The notes: generated by a model not told the origin, from the sequence alone. 64,000 bases of DNA from Nitrospinia bacterium (GCA_029261715.1 JAJDAT010000014.1:186001-250000); one strand, 5' to 3'; counted from the first letter of the stretch, positions 1-9,507 are shown. Numbers and translations are program-made.

Positions 1-55
1 AATTCGGATATCTAGGGATGATGCTCAACGAATCATGAAAGGCGAGATCGTATGA
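1..55 (+). CDS. Possible 3' end of an upstream gene (partial)
   Basis: One frame is open from the window edge to a TGA at 53-55 and would encode a C-terminus ending DDAQRIMKGEIV. A second frame is also open for a few codons here, so the choice is uncertain. If real, this is the last stretch of a gene preceding the tail module. No family can be named from 17 residues. Confidence 0.25.
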   Translation, partial: IRISRDDAQRIMKGEIV

Positions 56-171
56 CTAAATAGAACTTTATTAATTATTTATAGACAGTTCCATAAACCA
101 AAGACCTTCATAACAAAATAAAGTTTCTTTTAAATCAATAACCAATTCCATAAATAAAGTAGAGGAAAAAC

Positions 172-381
172 GTGACTCAAAAACAAATATCTTTAATCAG
201 ATTCAAGCTAACAAAATCCCTGAAAAGTGGCATAGATCCCCCTATTACTCTCAAATCCTATCAACAAAAACTTTTCGAACACATCAAATCCTCCACAAGT
301 TTTTCTTATTTTTTAAAGAAACTTTTACATTGTTTGACATCCGAGAAGTACGTGACAAACCGGACTATATACTGTCTTTAG
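172..381 (+). CDS. Hypothetical small protein, doubtful
   Basis: A 69-codon frame starts with GTG and is preceded by AGAGGAAAAAC, a fair ribosome binding site. The product is basic, rich in Lys, Ser and Leu, and shows no recognisable domain or clear membrane segment. It lies in A+T-rich DNA left of the tail genes. It may be a small accessory phage gene or chance. Confidence 0.25.
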   Translation: MTQKQISLIRFKLTKSLKSGIDPPITLKSYQQKLFEHIKSSTSFSYFLKKLLHCLTSEKYVTNRTIYCL

Positions 382-396
382 TGATTAATTAATAGG

Positions 397-426
397 TTGA
401 CGTTTAGTTTTCCACTCAACTTTAAG
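397..426 (+). promoter_or_regulatory. Possible promoter for the first tail operon
   Basis: TTGACG at 397-402 and TTTAAG at 421-426 are separated by 18 bases, a weak sigma70-like pair. It sits about 130 bases before the gp37-like gene, where P2-type phages have a late-gene promoter. This is inferred from motif and position only. Confidence 0.25.
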
Positions 427-433
427 CTATTAA

Positions 434-553
434 ATTTTCTATAAAAATATTGATTCATTCTTAGTTTCCAAACTAAGAATCGAACAACGTAGCGGCATTG
501 AATTTGGAATATCTCATCGCCACTGGGACCGAGTCATTCAATCAATAGAGTAA
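434..553 (+). pseudogene. Open fragment with protein-like composition, possible gene remnant
   Basis: A 39-codon frame without an ATG, GTG or TTG start ends at TAA 551-553, four bases before the next gene. Its last part reads RSGIEFGISHRHWDRVIQSIE, which looks like real protein, while the DNA before it is A+T-rich. It may be the remaining C-terminus of a phage gene lost by deletion. The source gene is not recognised. Confidence 0.25.
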
Positions 554-557
554 TGAT

Positions 558-1064
558 ATGACATTTGACCAAATATTAGACGCGATCGTTCAAAAGCTAA
601 ATGAACAAGTTGCTGGACTTGGAACCTGTTCCCGAATCGAAAAACCCTTTTCGATTTCTGAGGTTACCTATCAAGTTCCAGCCCTATTTACCGGCATGCT
701 CGCCTTTAGTCGAGAACCTGACAAAGGTACTGAAGAAATAAGATTTAAAGTCAGCTGGTTGACCTGGGCCATTGCAAACGACAGCAAAGGATCCGGTCTT
801 TCTTTAGCGCAATCTACGGCAGAAATCATTCAAGGGAATCGCTGGGGTCTTGACCTAGTTGAAGTGGCGGAACTGGAAATTGGGGAGCTTCAAGACTCTG
901 GCGATCCTACCCTAATTCTGTGGAAAATTCCATGGACACAAATCGTAACGTTAGGAACCAACGTGTGGGATGCTTCTGGCAGCATAGTTACAGATCCTAA
1001 ATTCAATTGGGTACCAGAAGTCGGAACCGCTCACGAACCAGATTACAAACCTCTAGGCGGATAA
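558..1064 (+). CDS. Phage tail protein, Mu gp37-like (DUF1834 type)
   Basis: This 168-residue protein resembles the gp37/DUF1834 group found beside tail genes of Mu-like and P2-like phages, thought to act at tail completion or termination. It starts MTFDQILDAIVQKLNEQV, a typical amphipathic N-terminal helix for that family, followed by a beta-rich body with several Trp residues. It is the first clear gene of the tail module. The following small gene begins four bases after its stop. The family call rests on length, N-terminus and position; the exact role is inferred. Confidence 0.55.
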   Translation: MTFDQILDAIVQKLNEQVAGLGTCSRIEKPFSISEVTYQVPALFTGMLAFSREPDKGTEEIRFKVSWLTWAIANDSKGSGLSLAQSTAEIIQGNRWGLDLVEVAELEIGELQDSGDPTLILWKIPWTQIVTLGTNVWDASGSIVTDPKFNWVPEVGTAHEPDYKPLGG

Positions 1065-1067
1065 TTT

Positions 1068-1241
1068 ATGGGCATTACTAGTCGCTTCAGAGAACCTAGT
1101 ACATATGTAGCATTAGGTGGATTTTTAGTTTTGTTCAGCGTCAATTTAAACGACGAAATCATGGCTCAAATCGCTCAACTTGGAGCGAGCTTATTTTTCC
1201 TCTTGGGAATTCTTCTCAAAGAAAAAGGAAGATATTACTAG
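1068..1241 (+). CDS. Small membrane protein, holin-like
   Basis: This 57-residue protein begins MGITSRFREPSTYVALGG. It has one strong hydrophobic segment at about residues 14-25 and a second at about 38-51, with a basic tail ending KEKGRYY. The pattern 'EPSTY' followed by a Gly-rich membrane segment is common in small holin-like proteins of tailed phages. The gene starts four bases after the gp37-like stop, so it is probably co-transcribed. No endolysin is visible nearby, so a lysis role is only inferred. Confidence 0.55.
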   Translation: MGITSRFREPSTYVALGGFLVLFSVNLNDEIMAQIAQLGASLFFLLGILLKEKGRYY

Positions 1242-1397
1242 CTTGAGAAATTGTCGCGCATTTGGTTTTGCTTCACTCAAATACGATATTCAAATCATAA
1301 CGTTTAAACAAATATCGTTCTCAAAGCCTAATTTAGTTTACGAAAAATTTAAGTTCTCTTCAAAAACCTCTTTTCAGGCCTAGAAACCACTTAATAC

Positions 1398-2006
1398 ATG
1401 TCCGAAATTTCTAATCAAACTCAAATAAGCGAACTAGAGAGACGTGTAGGCAATTTCATTCGTCCTGGCGTTATTCACGAAGTTTTTTATGAAGAGGGGT
1501 TATGCAGAGTGAATTTTGGGGAAAGAATAAGTCCTAAGATCCCCTGGTTAGAAACACGCGCTGGAGACGATATTTCATATTGGCATCCGGATATAGGGGA
1601 ACAAGTATTGGTCCTCGCAGAATATGGAGACGCTACTAGAGGTTGGGTTTTACGCGGTTTTTTCTCAAATCAAAAAAGAATAAACGGCAAGAAAGACCTT
1701 CATCGTATTGAATATTCTAATGGCACTTCGTTTGAATACGATAAAACAAAAAAAACAATGAAGGTCAATTACGAAGACGGAAGTCTATTTGAATATAACG
1801 GCGAAACGAAATCGATGAAGTTGCACTCAATAGACAATTTTGAAGTCTCTTCAGGAGACGGCAGTCTTGTCACATATGACAAAAAGTCAAAATCGTTGAA
1901 GTTGCATTCAGAAGGAACTTTAGAAATTAGCGCCCTTGATAACATACTTTTTGTAGGCGAAGAAAATTTAACACTTAGAGCCGATCGTATCGACCTCAAT
2001 CCATAA
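1398..2006 (+). CDS. Baseplate assembly protein V (tail spike)
   Basis: A 202-residue homolog of P2 gpV, the central spike that pierces the target envelope. The N-terminal half (about residues 20-95) is the OB-like gpV domain, with the motif WHPDIGEQVLVLAEYGD followed by GWVLRG. The C-terminal half contains repeated strands of the type 'GS-FEY-(D/N)-K-MK(V/L)' at about residues 108-185, typical of the triple-stranded beta-helix stem. The PAAR gene follows after 9 bases and would cap the spike. The 156 bases before the gene hold no convincing ORF. Confidence 0.85.
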   Translation: MSEISNQTQISELERRVGNFIRPGVIHEVFYEEGLCRVNFGERISPKIPWLETRAGDDISYWHPDIGEQVLVLAEYGDATRGWVLRGFFSNQKRINGKKDLHRIEYSNGTSFEYDKTKKTMKVNYEDGSLFEYNGETKSMKLHSIDNFEVSSGDGSLVTYDKKSKSLKLHSEGTLEISALDNILFVGEENLTLRADRIDLNP

Positions 2007-2015
2007 GGAAACAAT

Positions 2016-2303
2016 ATGCCTGGAGTCGCGAGATTAGGCGACATCTGTTCTGGACACGGATGCTGGCCCCCAAGACCAAACGACCAAGCCAGTCCCGATG
2101 TTTACGTTAACAGCATCAATACCCACAGAGAGTCGGACCATTGGATTATTCATTGTTGCGACGATGATTGCCACGATGGCGCGCTATCCCGCGGTTCGTC
2201 AACTGTTTTTATAAACGGACTTCCAGTCGCCCGTATAGGCGATCCAGTAAGTTGCGGATCAAGTGTCGCGCAGGGAAGTTCAGACGTCTTTGCCGGAGGA
2301 TAA
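2016..2303 (+). CDS. PAAR-domain spike tip protein
   Basis: A 95-residue PAAR protein, which forms the sharp metal-binding cone on the gpV spike. The start MPGVARLGD, the Cys/His-rich centre (HCCDDDCHDG, about residues 45-54) and the C-terminal VARIGDPVSCGSS are characteristic. The gene lies directly behind gpV, as in many contractile tails. It has no extra C-terminal effector domain. Confidence 0.9.
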   Translation: MPGVARLGDICSGHGCWPPRPNDQASPDVYVNSINTHRESDHWIIHCCDDDCHDGALSRGSSTVFINGLPVARIGDPVSCGSSVAQGSSDVFAGG

Positions 2304-2305
2304 TA

Positions 2306-2494
2306 ATGAGCGTATTTCATGAAGTTTCAATTTATAAACCTGACGGTCAGTTAAAAGAAGTTATCACGCAAAAACAGCTAGAAAAAAGACATTGGGAAAA
2401 GTTTATGCATCAAGAAGCTAAATACCTAGATAAAGGCTCGTTTTTAAAACCCGAATCGATCGTCAAGTTCGACACTAACCTTCGCGAATTGTGA
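2306..2494 (+). CDS. Small hypothetical tail-module protein
   Basis: This gene encodes 62 residues starting MSVFHEVSIYKPDGQLKEV and begins two bases after the PAAR stop, using the GGAGG at the end of that gene as ribosome binding site. A longer overlapping frame starting at 2168 uses the same frame but would overlap most of PAAR, so the later ATG is preferred. The product is charged, probably helical and lacks Cys. No family is recognised. Position between PAAR and gp25 suggests a baseplate accessory role. Confidence 0.6.
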   Translation: MSVFHEVSIYKPDGQLKEVITQKQLEKRHWEKFMHQEAKYLDKGSFLKPESIVKFDTNLREL

Positions 2495-2502
2495 GTCATT
2501 AG

Positions 2503-2856
2503 ATGCAAACAGGAATTAGTGGAAAATTAAACGAGGGGAAATTCGAAATCCTTGAACCTATCGACCACATCCTACAATCGATACGGGACATATTGACCAC
2601 CCCTATTGGCACTAGAATTATGCGTCCCGAATACGGTTCACGCTTGATGGAGTTAGTCGACCATCCCATAAATGAAATCTTTATAAGCAGGGCTATTGCG
2701 GCTACCGCCGAAGCCATTGATCGATGGGAACCAAGGGTATCCATCAATCAGGTAAAAATAGAATCTGCCGGTTCCGGTCTTATAGATATGCGTCTTGAGA
2801 TGACCGTAAACAACAACAATCAACCTCTTAGTCAAAATATTAGGATTTCCATATGA
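2503..2856 (+). CDS. Baseplate wedge protein, GPW/gp25 family
   Basis: A 117-residue GPW/gp25-family protein, the wedge component that contacts the first sheath ring and is lysozyme-like in fold. The run ILTTPIGTRIMRPEYGSRL (about residues 30-48) is the family signature. The following gpJ gene overlaps its stop by four bases (ATGA), which implies translational coupling. Order gpV-PAAR-gp25-gpJ-gpI is that of P2-like tails. Confidence 0.9.
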   Translation: MQTGISGKLNEGKFEILEPIDHILQSIRDILTTPIGTRIMRPEYGSRLMELVDHPINEIFISRAIAATAEAIDRWEPRVSINQVKIESAGSGLIDMRLEMTVNNNNQPLSQNIRISI

Positions 2857-3692
2857 GTCCAGTTCTTGGAAGTTTACCAGCCCCAGATATTATTGAAACC
2901 CTGGATTTTGAAACCATACTTTCGGAAATGAAAAACGATCTTAAGCAAAAACTCCCAGAATGGGATGCGGCCGATCTCGAATCAGATCCCGGAGTCAAAA
3001 TCTTAGAAGTTGCCGCCTACCGCGAACTCATTATTAGACAGCGAGTAAACGATGCAGCCAGGGCCAACTTATTAAGTTATGCAAAAAATTTAGATCTAGA
3101 TCACTTAGCGGAATTTTACGGTCTAGAAAGATTAGAAGGAGAGTCAGACGAAGAATTAAGAGAACGCACTGTTACTCATATTAAAGGCTTCTCCGTAGGA
3201 GGAACATCCGATTCCTACAGATCCACCGCTCTTGGTTCCAACTCCGAAATTCGCGATATAGCAGTGGATTCTCCAGAACCTGGAAAGGTGAGAATCGCGG
3301 TTTTATCTAAAGTTGGCGATGGCACCGCTGATCAGGAAATGCTAGATGCCATCACCGATGCCGTTAACGCGCCAGACACAAAAATCATTACCGATACGAT
3401 TGAAGTCATAGGAGCGGAAATTATTCCCATTAACGTGGAAGCGCTAATTCATCTATATCCAGACGCGCCAGAAGAAATAATCAATACAGCTCTTGACAGT
3501 TTTCCTGGCATTTTCGACTCCGCAAGGGAACTCGGTTGGAACTTAACCAAATCCTGGATTATTCGACAACTCCATCTCGACGGAGTTCAAGAAGTCGAAC
3601 TTATACAACCGGCAGCAAACGTCGAAGTAGGACCATTTCAATGCGTAGCGCTTGCCGATTTAAATTTAACTATGGGCAACAGAGTTTGGTAA
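2853..3692 (+). CDS. Baseplate protein J
   Basis: A 279-residue baseplate J protein. P2 gpJ joins gp25 in the wedge around the spike. The N-terminus LPAPDIIETLDFETILSEM and the motif 'R-VNDAARANLLSYAKN-DLDHLAEFYGL' (about residues 62-90) are typical, as is 'GTSDSYRSTAL' in the central domain. Length matches P2-type gpJ (about 300). It overlaps gp25 by four bases and is followed after 40 bases by gpI. Confidence 0.9.
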   Translation: MSPVLGSLPAPDIIETLDFETILSEMKNDLKQKLPEWDAADLESDPGVKILEVAAYRELIIRQRVNDAARANLLSYAKNLDLDHLAEFYGLERLEGESDEELRERTVTHIKGFSVGGTSDSYRSTALGSNSEIRDIAVDSPEPGKVRIAVLSKVGDGTADQEMLDAITDAVNAPDTKIITDTIEVIGAEIIPINVEALIHLYPDAPEEIINTALDSFPGIFDSARELGWNLTKSWIIRQLHLDGVQEVELIQPAANVEVGPFQCVALADLNLTMGNRVW

Positions 3693-3732
3693 AAACCATA
3701 TTCTCCTGTAAATAATTTATCCCCCAAAACAC

Positions 3733-5607
3733 ATGGAACTGCCACCTAACGCAACAGTAGAAGAATTAGGCCTAATTGAAGCGATCCGACCTGGAGACGA
3801 TTTAGATCCAGGGATCCTTGATATAAGGGGATTAAAACTAGACTCTCCCGATAATTTCCTACCATTCCTTATATGGGAATATGGCTTGGGAGAAATACTA
3901 GATTTCTTAGAAAATCCTCGCGAGGCAATTAAAGAAGGAATTCAATGGCAAAGGCTTCGAGGAACCGAAGCCGGTTTACGATTAGCTCTTTCCTGGATTG
4001 GAATGGAAGATGCTTATACGGAAGAAGAAGGACCTGGAGCTCATTTTGCCGAATTCCAATTAGGCTCTGGTATTGTCCCAAAAAATGAAACAAATTTAAC
4101 GGGACTATTAACACTCGCAAAACTTTCCATCCCCGCTAGAAGTCATCTCAGTCGAATTTTCCACGATTACGATATTCGCCGTATGGTTTTAGACGATAGC
4201 GAATTCGGCCTTTTCCTTTCGGATAACTCTGGAGTCCGCTTGGAAGGTTTTCCAGTTTTATCATTTGGTAGATCAGACTCATTTTTATCTCCTATCGACG
4301 ATCCATCTATCATTAATATTCTGGATCGTAACTCTACAATTCGCGGACATTACGAAGATCGCGCTTTGCTCGACATATTATTGTTGGGCGACAACCATGT
4401 GATAAATCATCAAGCTTCACATTTGCATGGCGCATGGTCTTTTTTCGGTCCATTGGAGATAGAAACTACCAAAAATATTAATACCTTCTGTAAAGCTGAA
4501 ATCGTACTGTCAGACAGTGATCCTCTTGGCTGGACCAACGCTTGTCTAGCTGGATTTTTAAAACAAGAAGAGGGTGAGTTTCTATATCTTGATGACACTG
4601 AGTTAGATGACCGCTATGTCGTCATTAAAGTTCCTTTAGACGAACGGATTGATAACACGCATGGAACTGGCACGGAAAATCAAAACTCCATTGAGTCAAT
4701 TTTCATCGAATTGTCAGAACATACCGAATGGTTTCACCCATTAGGAAACTTTCCTATTCTTTCAGAAGAGGAACCTCATCTAAATCATCAAGTAATTCGA
4801 CAACCTTACTTTACGTTTTACCAACAAAAAAGCGGTCAATTCTGGACTTCCGCTAAATGGCCCAAAACTTCTTGGAAAAACACAGAAGAAATCTCTGGAA
4901 TCACCCATAGCCTTCTAAATCCGAGCGGAGCCACAAGAACTCAAGATGAGCAAATCGATAAAGCTCAAGAAACTTTACGCACGCACTTTATCGATGGCGA
5001 TCCAGATAGAGTTTTAGACTATGCACATATTCCTATCCATACGATATCCGAAGAGTTTAGAAGTCAAACATGGGCTAAAACCACGTGGCCATCCAGTCCT
5101 TGGAATAACACGCATGCAATAGTAGGAATCAACCATAACAATCTCAATCCAAGCGGGTTAATTAGACCGCAAGATCAACAAATCACATATAGCCGCGAAA
5201 CTGTATTCACATTCTTTACCGATGGGAATGATCTAGTAGCTATCGATTTGGGTCATGGTCCAATACGCACATCTTTTGGAGAGCTAGATAATCAATTCTG
5301 GGCAGATGCAAACTGGCCAGATAGCACTTGGGAAGACACTGTAGCGATCATAGGGATCAGTCACAATCACCTCTATCCCTATGAATTAATTAGACCACAA
5401 GACCATCAACTAACGAATAGTCGTACCACGTTATTTGTTTATTTTATTCAAGGTGGACCGGAAAACGAACCAACTATGGGTCGCGTACCGTTCCGAACAT
5501 TCTTCCTGGAAATGGAAAGTCAATTTTGGACAGATACAAATTGGCCAGAAAATTCCTGGAATCAAACTGAAACAATTATAGGAATCAATCATGAGCGTTC
5601 TAACTGA
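3733..5607 (+). CDS. Tail protein I with long repeat-bearing C-terminal extension
   Basis: The N-terminal 180 residues match P2 gpI-like baseplate proteins, with 'LPPNATVEELGLIEAI' at the start and 'LPFLIWEYGLGEILDFLENPREAI' near residue 43. P2 gpI is usually about 180-200 residues, whereas this protein has 624. The extension ends in four related units beginning near residues 370, 447, 523 and 598. They share the pattern FW-x4-WP-x3-W-x6-I-x-GI-x-H and, in the first three, (R)PQDxQ. The repeats probably form a fibre or attachment stalk. The next gene overlaps the stop by 17 bases. Confidence 0.75.
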   Translation: MELPPNATVEELGLIEAIRPGDDLDPGILDIRGLKLDSPDNFLPFLIWEYGLGEILDFLENPREAIKEGIQWQRLRGTEAGLRLALSWIGMEDAYTEEEGPGAHFAEFQLGSGIVPKNETNLTGLLTLAKLSIPARSHLSRIFHDYDIRRMVLDDSEFGLFLSDNSGVRLEGFPVLSFGRSDSFLSPIDDPSIINILDRNSTIRGHYEDRALLDILLLGDNHVINHQASHLHGAWSFFGPLEIETTKNINTFCKAEIVLSDSDPLGWTNACLAGFLKQEEGEFLYLDDTELDDRYVVIKVPLDERIDNTHGTGTENQNSIESIFIELSEHTEWFHPLGNFPILSEEEPHLNHQVIRQPYFTFYQQKSGQFWTSAKWPKTSWKNTEEISGITHSLLNPSGATRTQDEQIDKAQETLRTHFIDGDPDRVLDYAHIPIHTISEEFRSQTWAKTTWPSSPWNNTHAIVGINHNNLNPSGLIRPQDQQITYSRETVFTFFTDGNDLVAIDLGHGPIRTSFGELDNQFWADANWPDSTWEDTVAIIGISHNHLYPYELIRPQDHQLTNSRTTLFVYFIQGGPENEPTMGRVPFRTFFLEMESQFWTDTNWPENSWNQTETIIGINHERSN

Positions 5608-6073
5608 ATCTGGGCGAATAGCGATTGCCGAGGCAATTAAAGAACAGCCCTTACATTTGGCATGGGGAGAAGGAGACGGCCTCTGGACAACTCCTACGGC
5701 AGAAAACGTAGCTTCAACCGCGTTAATCGCTGAAGTAGGTCGTCGTCAAATTTTTGAAAAACGATTTTGTACTCCAGATGTTGCAGGAGAAATTATCGTC
5801 CCAACTGGTCGGTTTACTTTTTCAGACGCAACCCCGACTAACAATCTTTATTTATCTTTCAAGTTTGATTTTGCCGACGCTTCGGACAAAGTCATCCGAG
5901 AATTAGGGGTATTTAGTTCAACTGTATTAGACCCCGGGTTGCCTGTAGGCCAGATGTATTTCACCGGCGCCAACGTAACTGACGCTGGAATTTTATTACT
6001 ATTAGAACATACGGCTCCCATCCATAGAAATGCAGCTACGCGGGAAACGTTTGAATTTGTAATCACCTTCTAA
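5591..6073 (+). CDS. Phage tail fibre/collar-like protein
   Basis: A 160-residue protein with the N-terminus MSVLTESGRIAIAEAIKEQP-LHLAWGEGD, a pattern seen in phage tail-collar fibre or baseplate-attached proteins found after gpI. It is beta-rich and has no membrane segment. It overlaps the gpI-like gene by 17 bases, so translation is probably coupled. The role as fibre connector is inferred from position (the gpH place in P2) and from this N-terminus. Confidence 0.55.
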   Translation: MSVLTESGRIAIAEAIKEQPLHLAWGEGDGLWTTPTAENVASTALIAEVGRRQIFEKRFCTPDVAGEIIVPTGRFTFSDATPTNNLYLSFKFDFADASDKVIRELGVFSSTVLDPGLPVGQMYFTGANVTDAGILLLLEHTAPIHRNAATRETFEFVITF

Positions 6074-6088
6074 CAAATATTGGTAACA

Positions 6089-9000
6089 ATGAGCGATATA
6101 TATAGACGGTTTAATCCTGACCAAAATTACGAGGAATTGTTATTTCGTGCAGGGAAAGGCTTGCAATCGGCAGAATTGAACGATACGCAAGCAGAAATAC
6201 ACCATCGGATTAAAGGTGTCGGCGATTCTATTTTTAAAGACGGCGATATCATTTCAAATGCCGAATGTGTGGTGACCGATCCCGGTAATTTGGGCCCAAA
6301 TCAAGTTCAAGCGACCTTGGCAGAAGGCACTGTTTACGTCCAAGGGATGGTAAGAGTCATTCCAAGCGCAGCAATCACAATTCCTAATAACGAATTAGTA
6401 GTAATTGGAGCCTATCTTACACGGCAAACAATTACTGAATTAGAGGACCCAGACTTAAAAGATCCAGCAGTTGGCACTCGAAATTATCAAGAGCCTGGCG
6501 CAGTACGAACTAAATATACTGTCCTCTGGGGACGAGAAGGCGAAGGAACGGGAGAATTTTTTCCAATCCATCAAGTTGATAATGGAGTGCTTGTTCAACA
6601 AGCTCCTCCACCTCAATTAAACAACGTAACCCAAGCCTTAGCTCGATACGATCGAGAAAGTAACGGGCACTATGTTGTTCGCGGTATGAAAGTAATCGCC
6701 GTGACCGGTGAAGCAGACAAACAAACCTTCGTAATAGAAGAAGGTAAAGCTCACGTAAACGGTTTTGAAGTAGAGTTAGGAAATAGTCTTCGAAAAATTT
6801 ATGACGAAGATCCAGATCTATCTACAACTGAGAGTGAACCGCATTTGTTCAGCCCAGACGGCAATGGAGATATGCGCATTGACCTCAGTAATGGCCCTCT
6901 TGCTACACTAGATAAAGTCGACATCACCAAACAAAAAGTCGATATCAATATGACACACGGAACTTTTACTGGAGCTTCCGATCTACTTCCAGACACTTCC
7001 GTCGTTCAAATCGTTAACGTTAAGCAAGGCGGAACAACCTACACTTCCGGTTCAGATTATATTTTATCCGGAAATAGCGTTGATTGGTCCCCAACTGGTT
7101 CCGAGCCAGCTCCAGGTTCTTCTTACACTGTTACTTACGATTTTCGAACTGATGGTACCGTTACACTGGAAGACGAAACTGGGTTTACCGTTTCAGACGC
7201 AGTTGCCGGAACCTTAGTTTTAGTTGATTACACTTGGAAATTGCCTCGTTACGACCGCATTATCATTGACGGTCAAGGCATAGTTGCTCGAGTCAAAGGC
7301 GTTAGTCACGCTTTTCGCCCTGTATTTCCAAGAGTTCCAGAAAACTCTTTAGGCTTAGCTGTTGTCGAACAAACATGGTCGGGATTACCTACCATCACAA
7401 ACGACGGCGTTCATGTAGTTCCAATGTCCGATATCGAAAAGATTCGCGATAATATCTACAATATTTACGCATTGATCGCTTCAGAAAGACTAAAAACTAA
7501 CGCTAGCTTATCGGACCCAAGTTCCAAACGCGGTATATTCGTCGATCCATTTTTTGACGATGATTTAAGAGACCTGGGAGAGCCGCAAACAGCCGCGATT
7601 GTTAACGGCGTGTTGATGCTTCCAATCGACGTTACCATCTTAGACGCGTCAAGCGGTAGCAGCCCTTGGACATTGGATTTCGAATTAGAATCGATTTTGG
7701 AACAAAACCTAAAATCGACCGAATCGAAAATCAACCCATATCAAGCGTTTCCTCCAATCCCCGCTCGAATTACCTTGAGTCCAGCCGTTGACGAATGGAC
7801 TCAAACCGTAGTGACCTGGGCTAGTCCTGTTACGCAAAGAATGACCAACACGCGCTGGGGTCATGCCGCAAGTATCGTTTCAGTATCGTCAGGTATTGAA
7901 GTGTCAATGCGACAAACCAACGAAGTTGAATTCATGCGACAACGGACGGTTGACTTCACTATTGAGGGATTTGGTCCTACCGAAACGTTGGATCGAGTTG
8001 ATTTTAGTGGAATCACTATTCTTGATCGAAATGCTACGCCTCCAGTTGGCGGGGACTTTGCCGCAGATAATAACGGCTCTGTTACCGGTAGCATAACCGT
8101 TCCTCCAAACATTCCTTCTGGTAGCGTTAATTTGGAATTCTTTGGTTTTGGCGGAAGTTTTGGCGAAGCGACTTATATTAGTCGCGGAACCGTTACTATT
8201 GAACAAAGACGCACAATACAAACTATTAACACAACTGTCTTCCGCGATCCATTAGCCCAAACCTTCACCCTCACCGAAGGTCGATTTGTTGGCGGCGTGG
8301 AGCTTTGGTTTAAAACTTTAGGCGACGTTAACAATCCTGTTTTCGTTCAATTGCGAGAAGTTGTTAATGGTATTCCAGTATCTCGACAAGCTTTGACTGA
8401 AGGCATTCTCCAAATGACCGACGTCAACTTAAACCAATGGACACGAATTGAATTTCCTCCGGTTTATCTAGAGCCTGATAGAGAATATGCCTTTGTTGTT
8501 CTTACCGACGATGCTGACCATGCTATAGCTATCGCTGAATTAGGTAAATATGACATAGACAATGGATGGATTACGGAACAGCCATACACTGTTGGCGTCA
8601 TGCTTTCCAGCTCTAACGCTAATACTTGGACTCCGCATCAAACGATGGACATTACTTTTAAGCTTCTTGGAGCCAAGTTTGTTCAAATTTCACGCACTGT
8701 CGTATTAGGCGATATCGAGGCAAGTCAAATCAGCGACTTGTTGGCGCTAGGCGGAGCGGAAAGACCGACAACAGATGCAGATATGACGCTTCTGTTAGTG
8801 GACGATACAGGAGAAGAGTTCAGATTAACTGAAGGAGAACCTTTGGCACTTCCTGAACGAGTTAACGGAACCTTAAATGTTCGCGCTGAATTGAAGGGAA
8901 CTGAACTTGTTTCACCGGTCCTCTTCCCGAATGTATTAGCTATTCTGGGTAATTTGGCAGAATCTGCAACATACGTATCTCGCGCCATTCCTGCTCCGGA

Positions 9001-9271
9001 AATTGTGACAAATGCATTAGCCAAGGTTCGCGTAATTTTTGAAGGTATTTTACCTGGCACATCAGGCATCACCGTAGAAGCTGAAACAACTACGGATACC
9101 TGGGTTGCCGTACCTTTTGATAGCGCTGTCCAAGTAGGAGATGGTTGGGAAGAAAGAACTCACATTGTGACTAATTTAGATTTCCAACAAACTCGAATTA
9201 GACTCACATTGACCGGTAATCCTTTATACCGACCAAGAGTTCGAGATCTTCAAGTCATCATTACCGAGTAA
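6089..9271 (+). CDS. Large DUF4815-type tail fibre/baseplate protein
   Basis: A 1,060-residue protein whose N-terminus (YRRFNPDQNYEELLFRAG and KGLQSAELNDTQ) matches the DUF4815 group of phage tail proteins. The body is beta-rich, with Gly/Thr/Asn-rich stretches and Ig-like segments around residues 300-370 and 610-700. The ATG at 6089 is chosen over an in-frame TTG at 6080 because the family begins close to this Met. It occupies the P2 gpH/gpG fibre position and is likely the receptor-binding or long-fibre component. No fibre-assembly chaperone of the gpG type is recognised. Confidence 0.7.
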   Translation: MSDIYRRFNPDQNYEELLFRAGKGLQSAELNDTQAEIHHRIKGVGDSIFKDGDIISNAECVVTDPGNLGPNQVQATLAEGTVYVQGMVRVIPSAAITIPNNELVVIGAYLTRQTITELEDPDLKDPAVGTRNYQEPGAVRTKYTVLWGREGEGTGEFFPIHQVDNGVLVQQAPPPQLNNVTQALARYDRESNGHYVVRGMKVIAVTGEADKQTFVIEEGKAHVNGFEVELGNSLRKIYDEDPDLSTTESEPHLFSPDGNGDMRIDLSNGPLATLDKVDITKQKVDINMTHGTFTGASDLLPDTSVVQIVNVKQGGTTYTSGSDYILSGNSVDWSPTGSEPAPGSSYTVTYDFRTDGTVTLEDETGFTVSDAVAGTLVLVDYTWKLPRYDRIIIDGQGIVARVKGVSHAFRPVFPRVPENSLGLAVVEQTWSGLPTITNDGVHVVPMSDIEKIRDNIYNIYALIASERLKTNASLSDPSSKRGIFVDPFFDDDLRDLGEPQTAAIVNGVLMLPIDVTILDASSGSSPWTLDFELESILEQNLKSTESKINPYQAFPPIPARITLSPAVDEWTQTVVTWASPVTQRMTNTRWGHAASIVSVSSGIEVSMRQTNEVEFMRQRTVDFTIEGFGPTETLDRVDFSGITILDRNATPPVGGDFAADNNGSVTGSITVPPNIPSGSVNLEFFGFGGSFGEATYISRGTVTIEQRRTIQTINTTVFRDPLAQTFTLTEGRFVGGVELWFKTLGDVNNPVFVQLREVVNGIPVSRQALTEGILQMTDVNLNQWTRIEFPPVYLEPDREYAFVVLTDDADHAIAIAELGKYDIDNGWITEQPYTVGVMLSSSNANTWTPHQTMDITFKLLGAKFVQISRTVVLGDIEASQISDLLALGGAERPTTDADMTLLLVDDTGEEFRLTEGEPLALPERVNGTLNVRAELKGTELVSPVLFPNVLAILGNLAESATYVSRAIPAPEIVTNALAKVRVIFEGILPGTSGITVEAETTTDTWVAVPFDSAVQVGDGWEERTHIVTNLDFQQTRIRLTLTGNPLYRPRVRDLQVIITE

Positions 9272-9295
9272 TCGGCGACTGGTTTCAAAACAACC

Positions 9296-9332
9296 TGCCG
9301 CATCCCATTAATTACCGAAGAGGGATGCGGCA
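9296..9332 (+). terminator. Hairpin after the first tail operon, possible terminator
   Basis: TGCCGCATCCC at 9296-9306 pairs perfectly with GGGATGCGGCA at 9322-9332 (11 bp, 15-base loop). It lies 24 bases after the DUF4815 stop. No T-run follows, so intrinsic termination would be weak. It may instead protect the mRNA 3' end. Confidence 0.45.
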
Positions 9333-9507
9333 AGATGTCGGAACAAAATACATTTGAATAAATAAATTTTGTTAAACGACTATCTACAAACGTATGGGAT
9401 GAAGCTGATCAACTTATATTTTCACCGTTCCGCTTTAACTCGTAATTTAAGTAATAAAAAATAAGCCAATGAAGTAGTTTTTAAACGCTTCGTCATTAAA
9501 GGAAACA

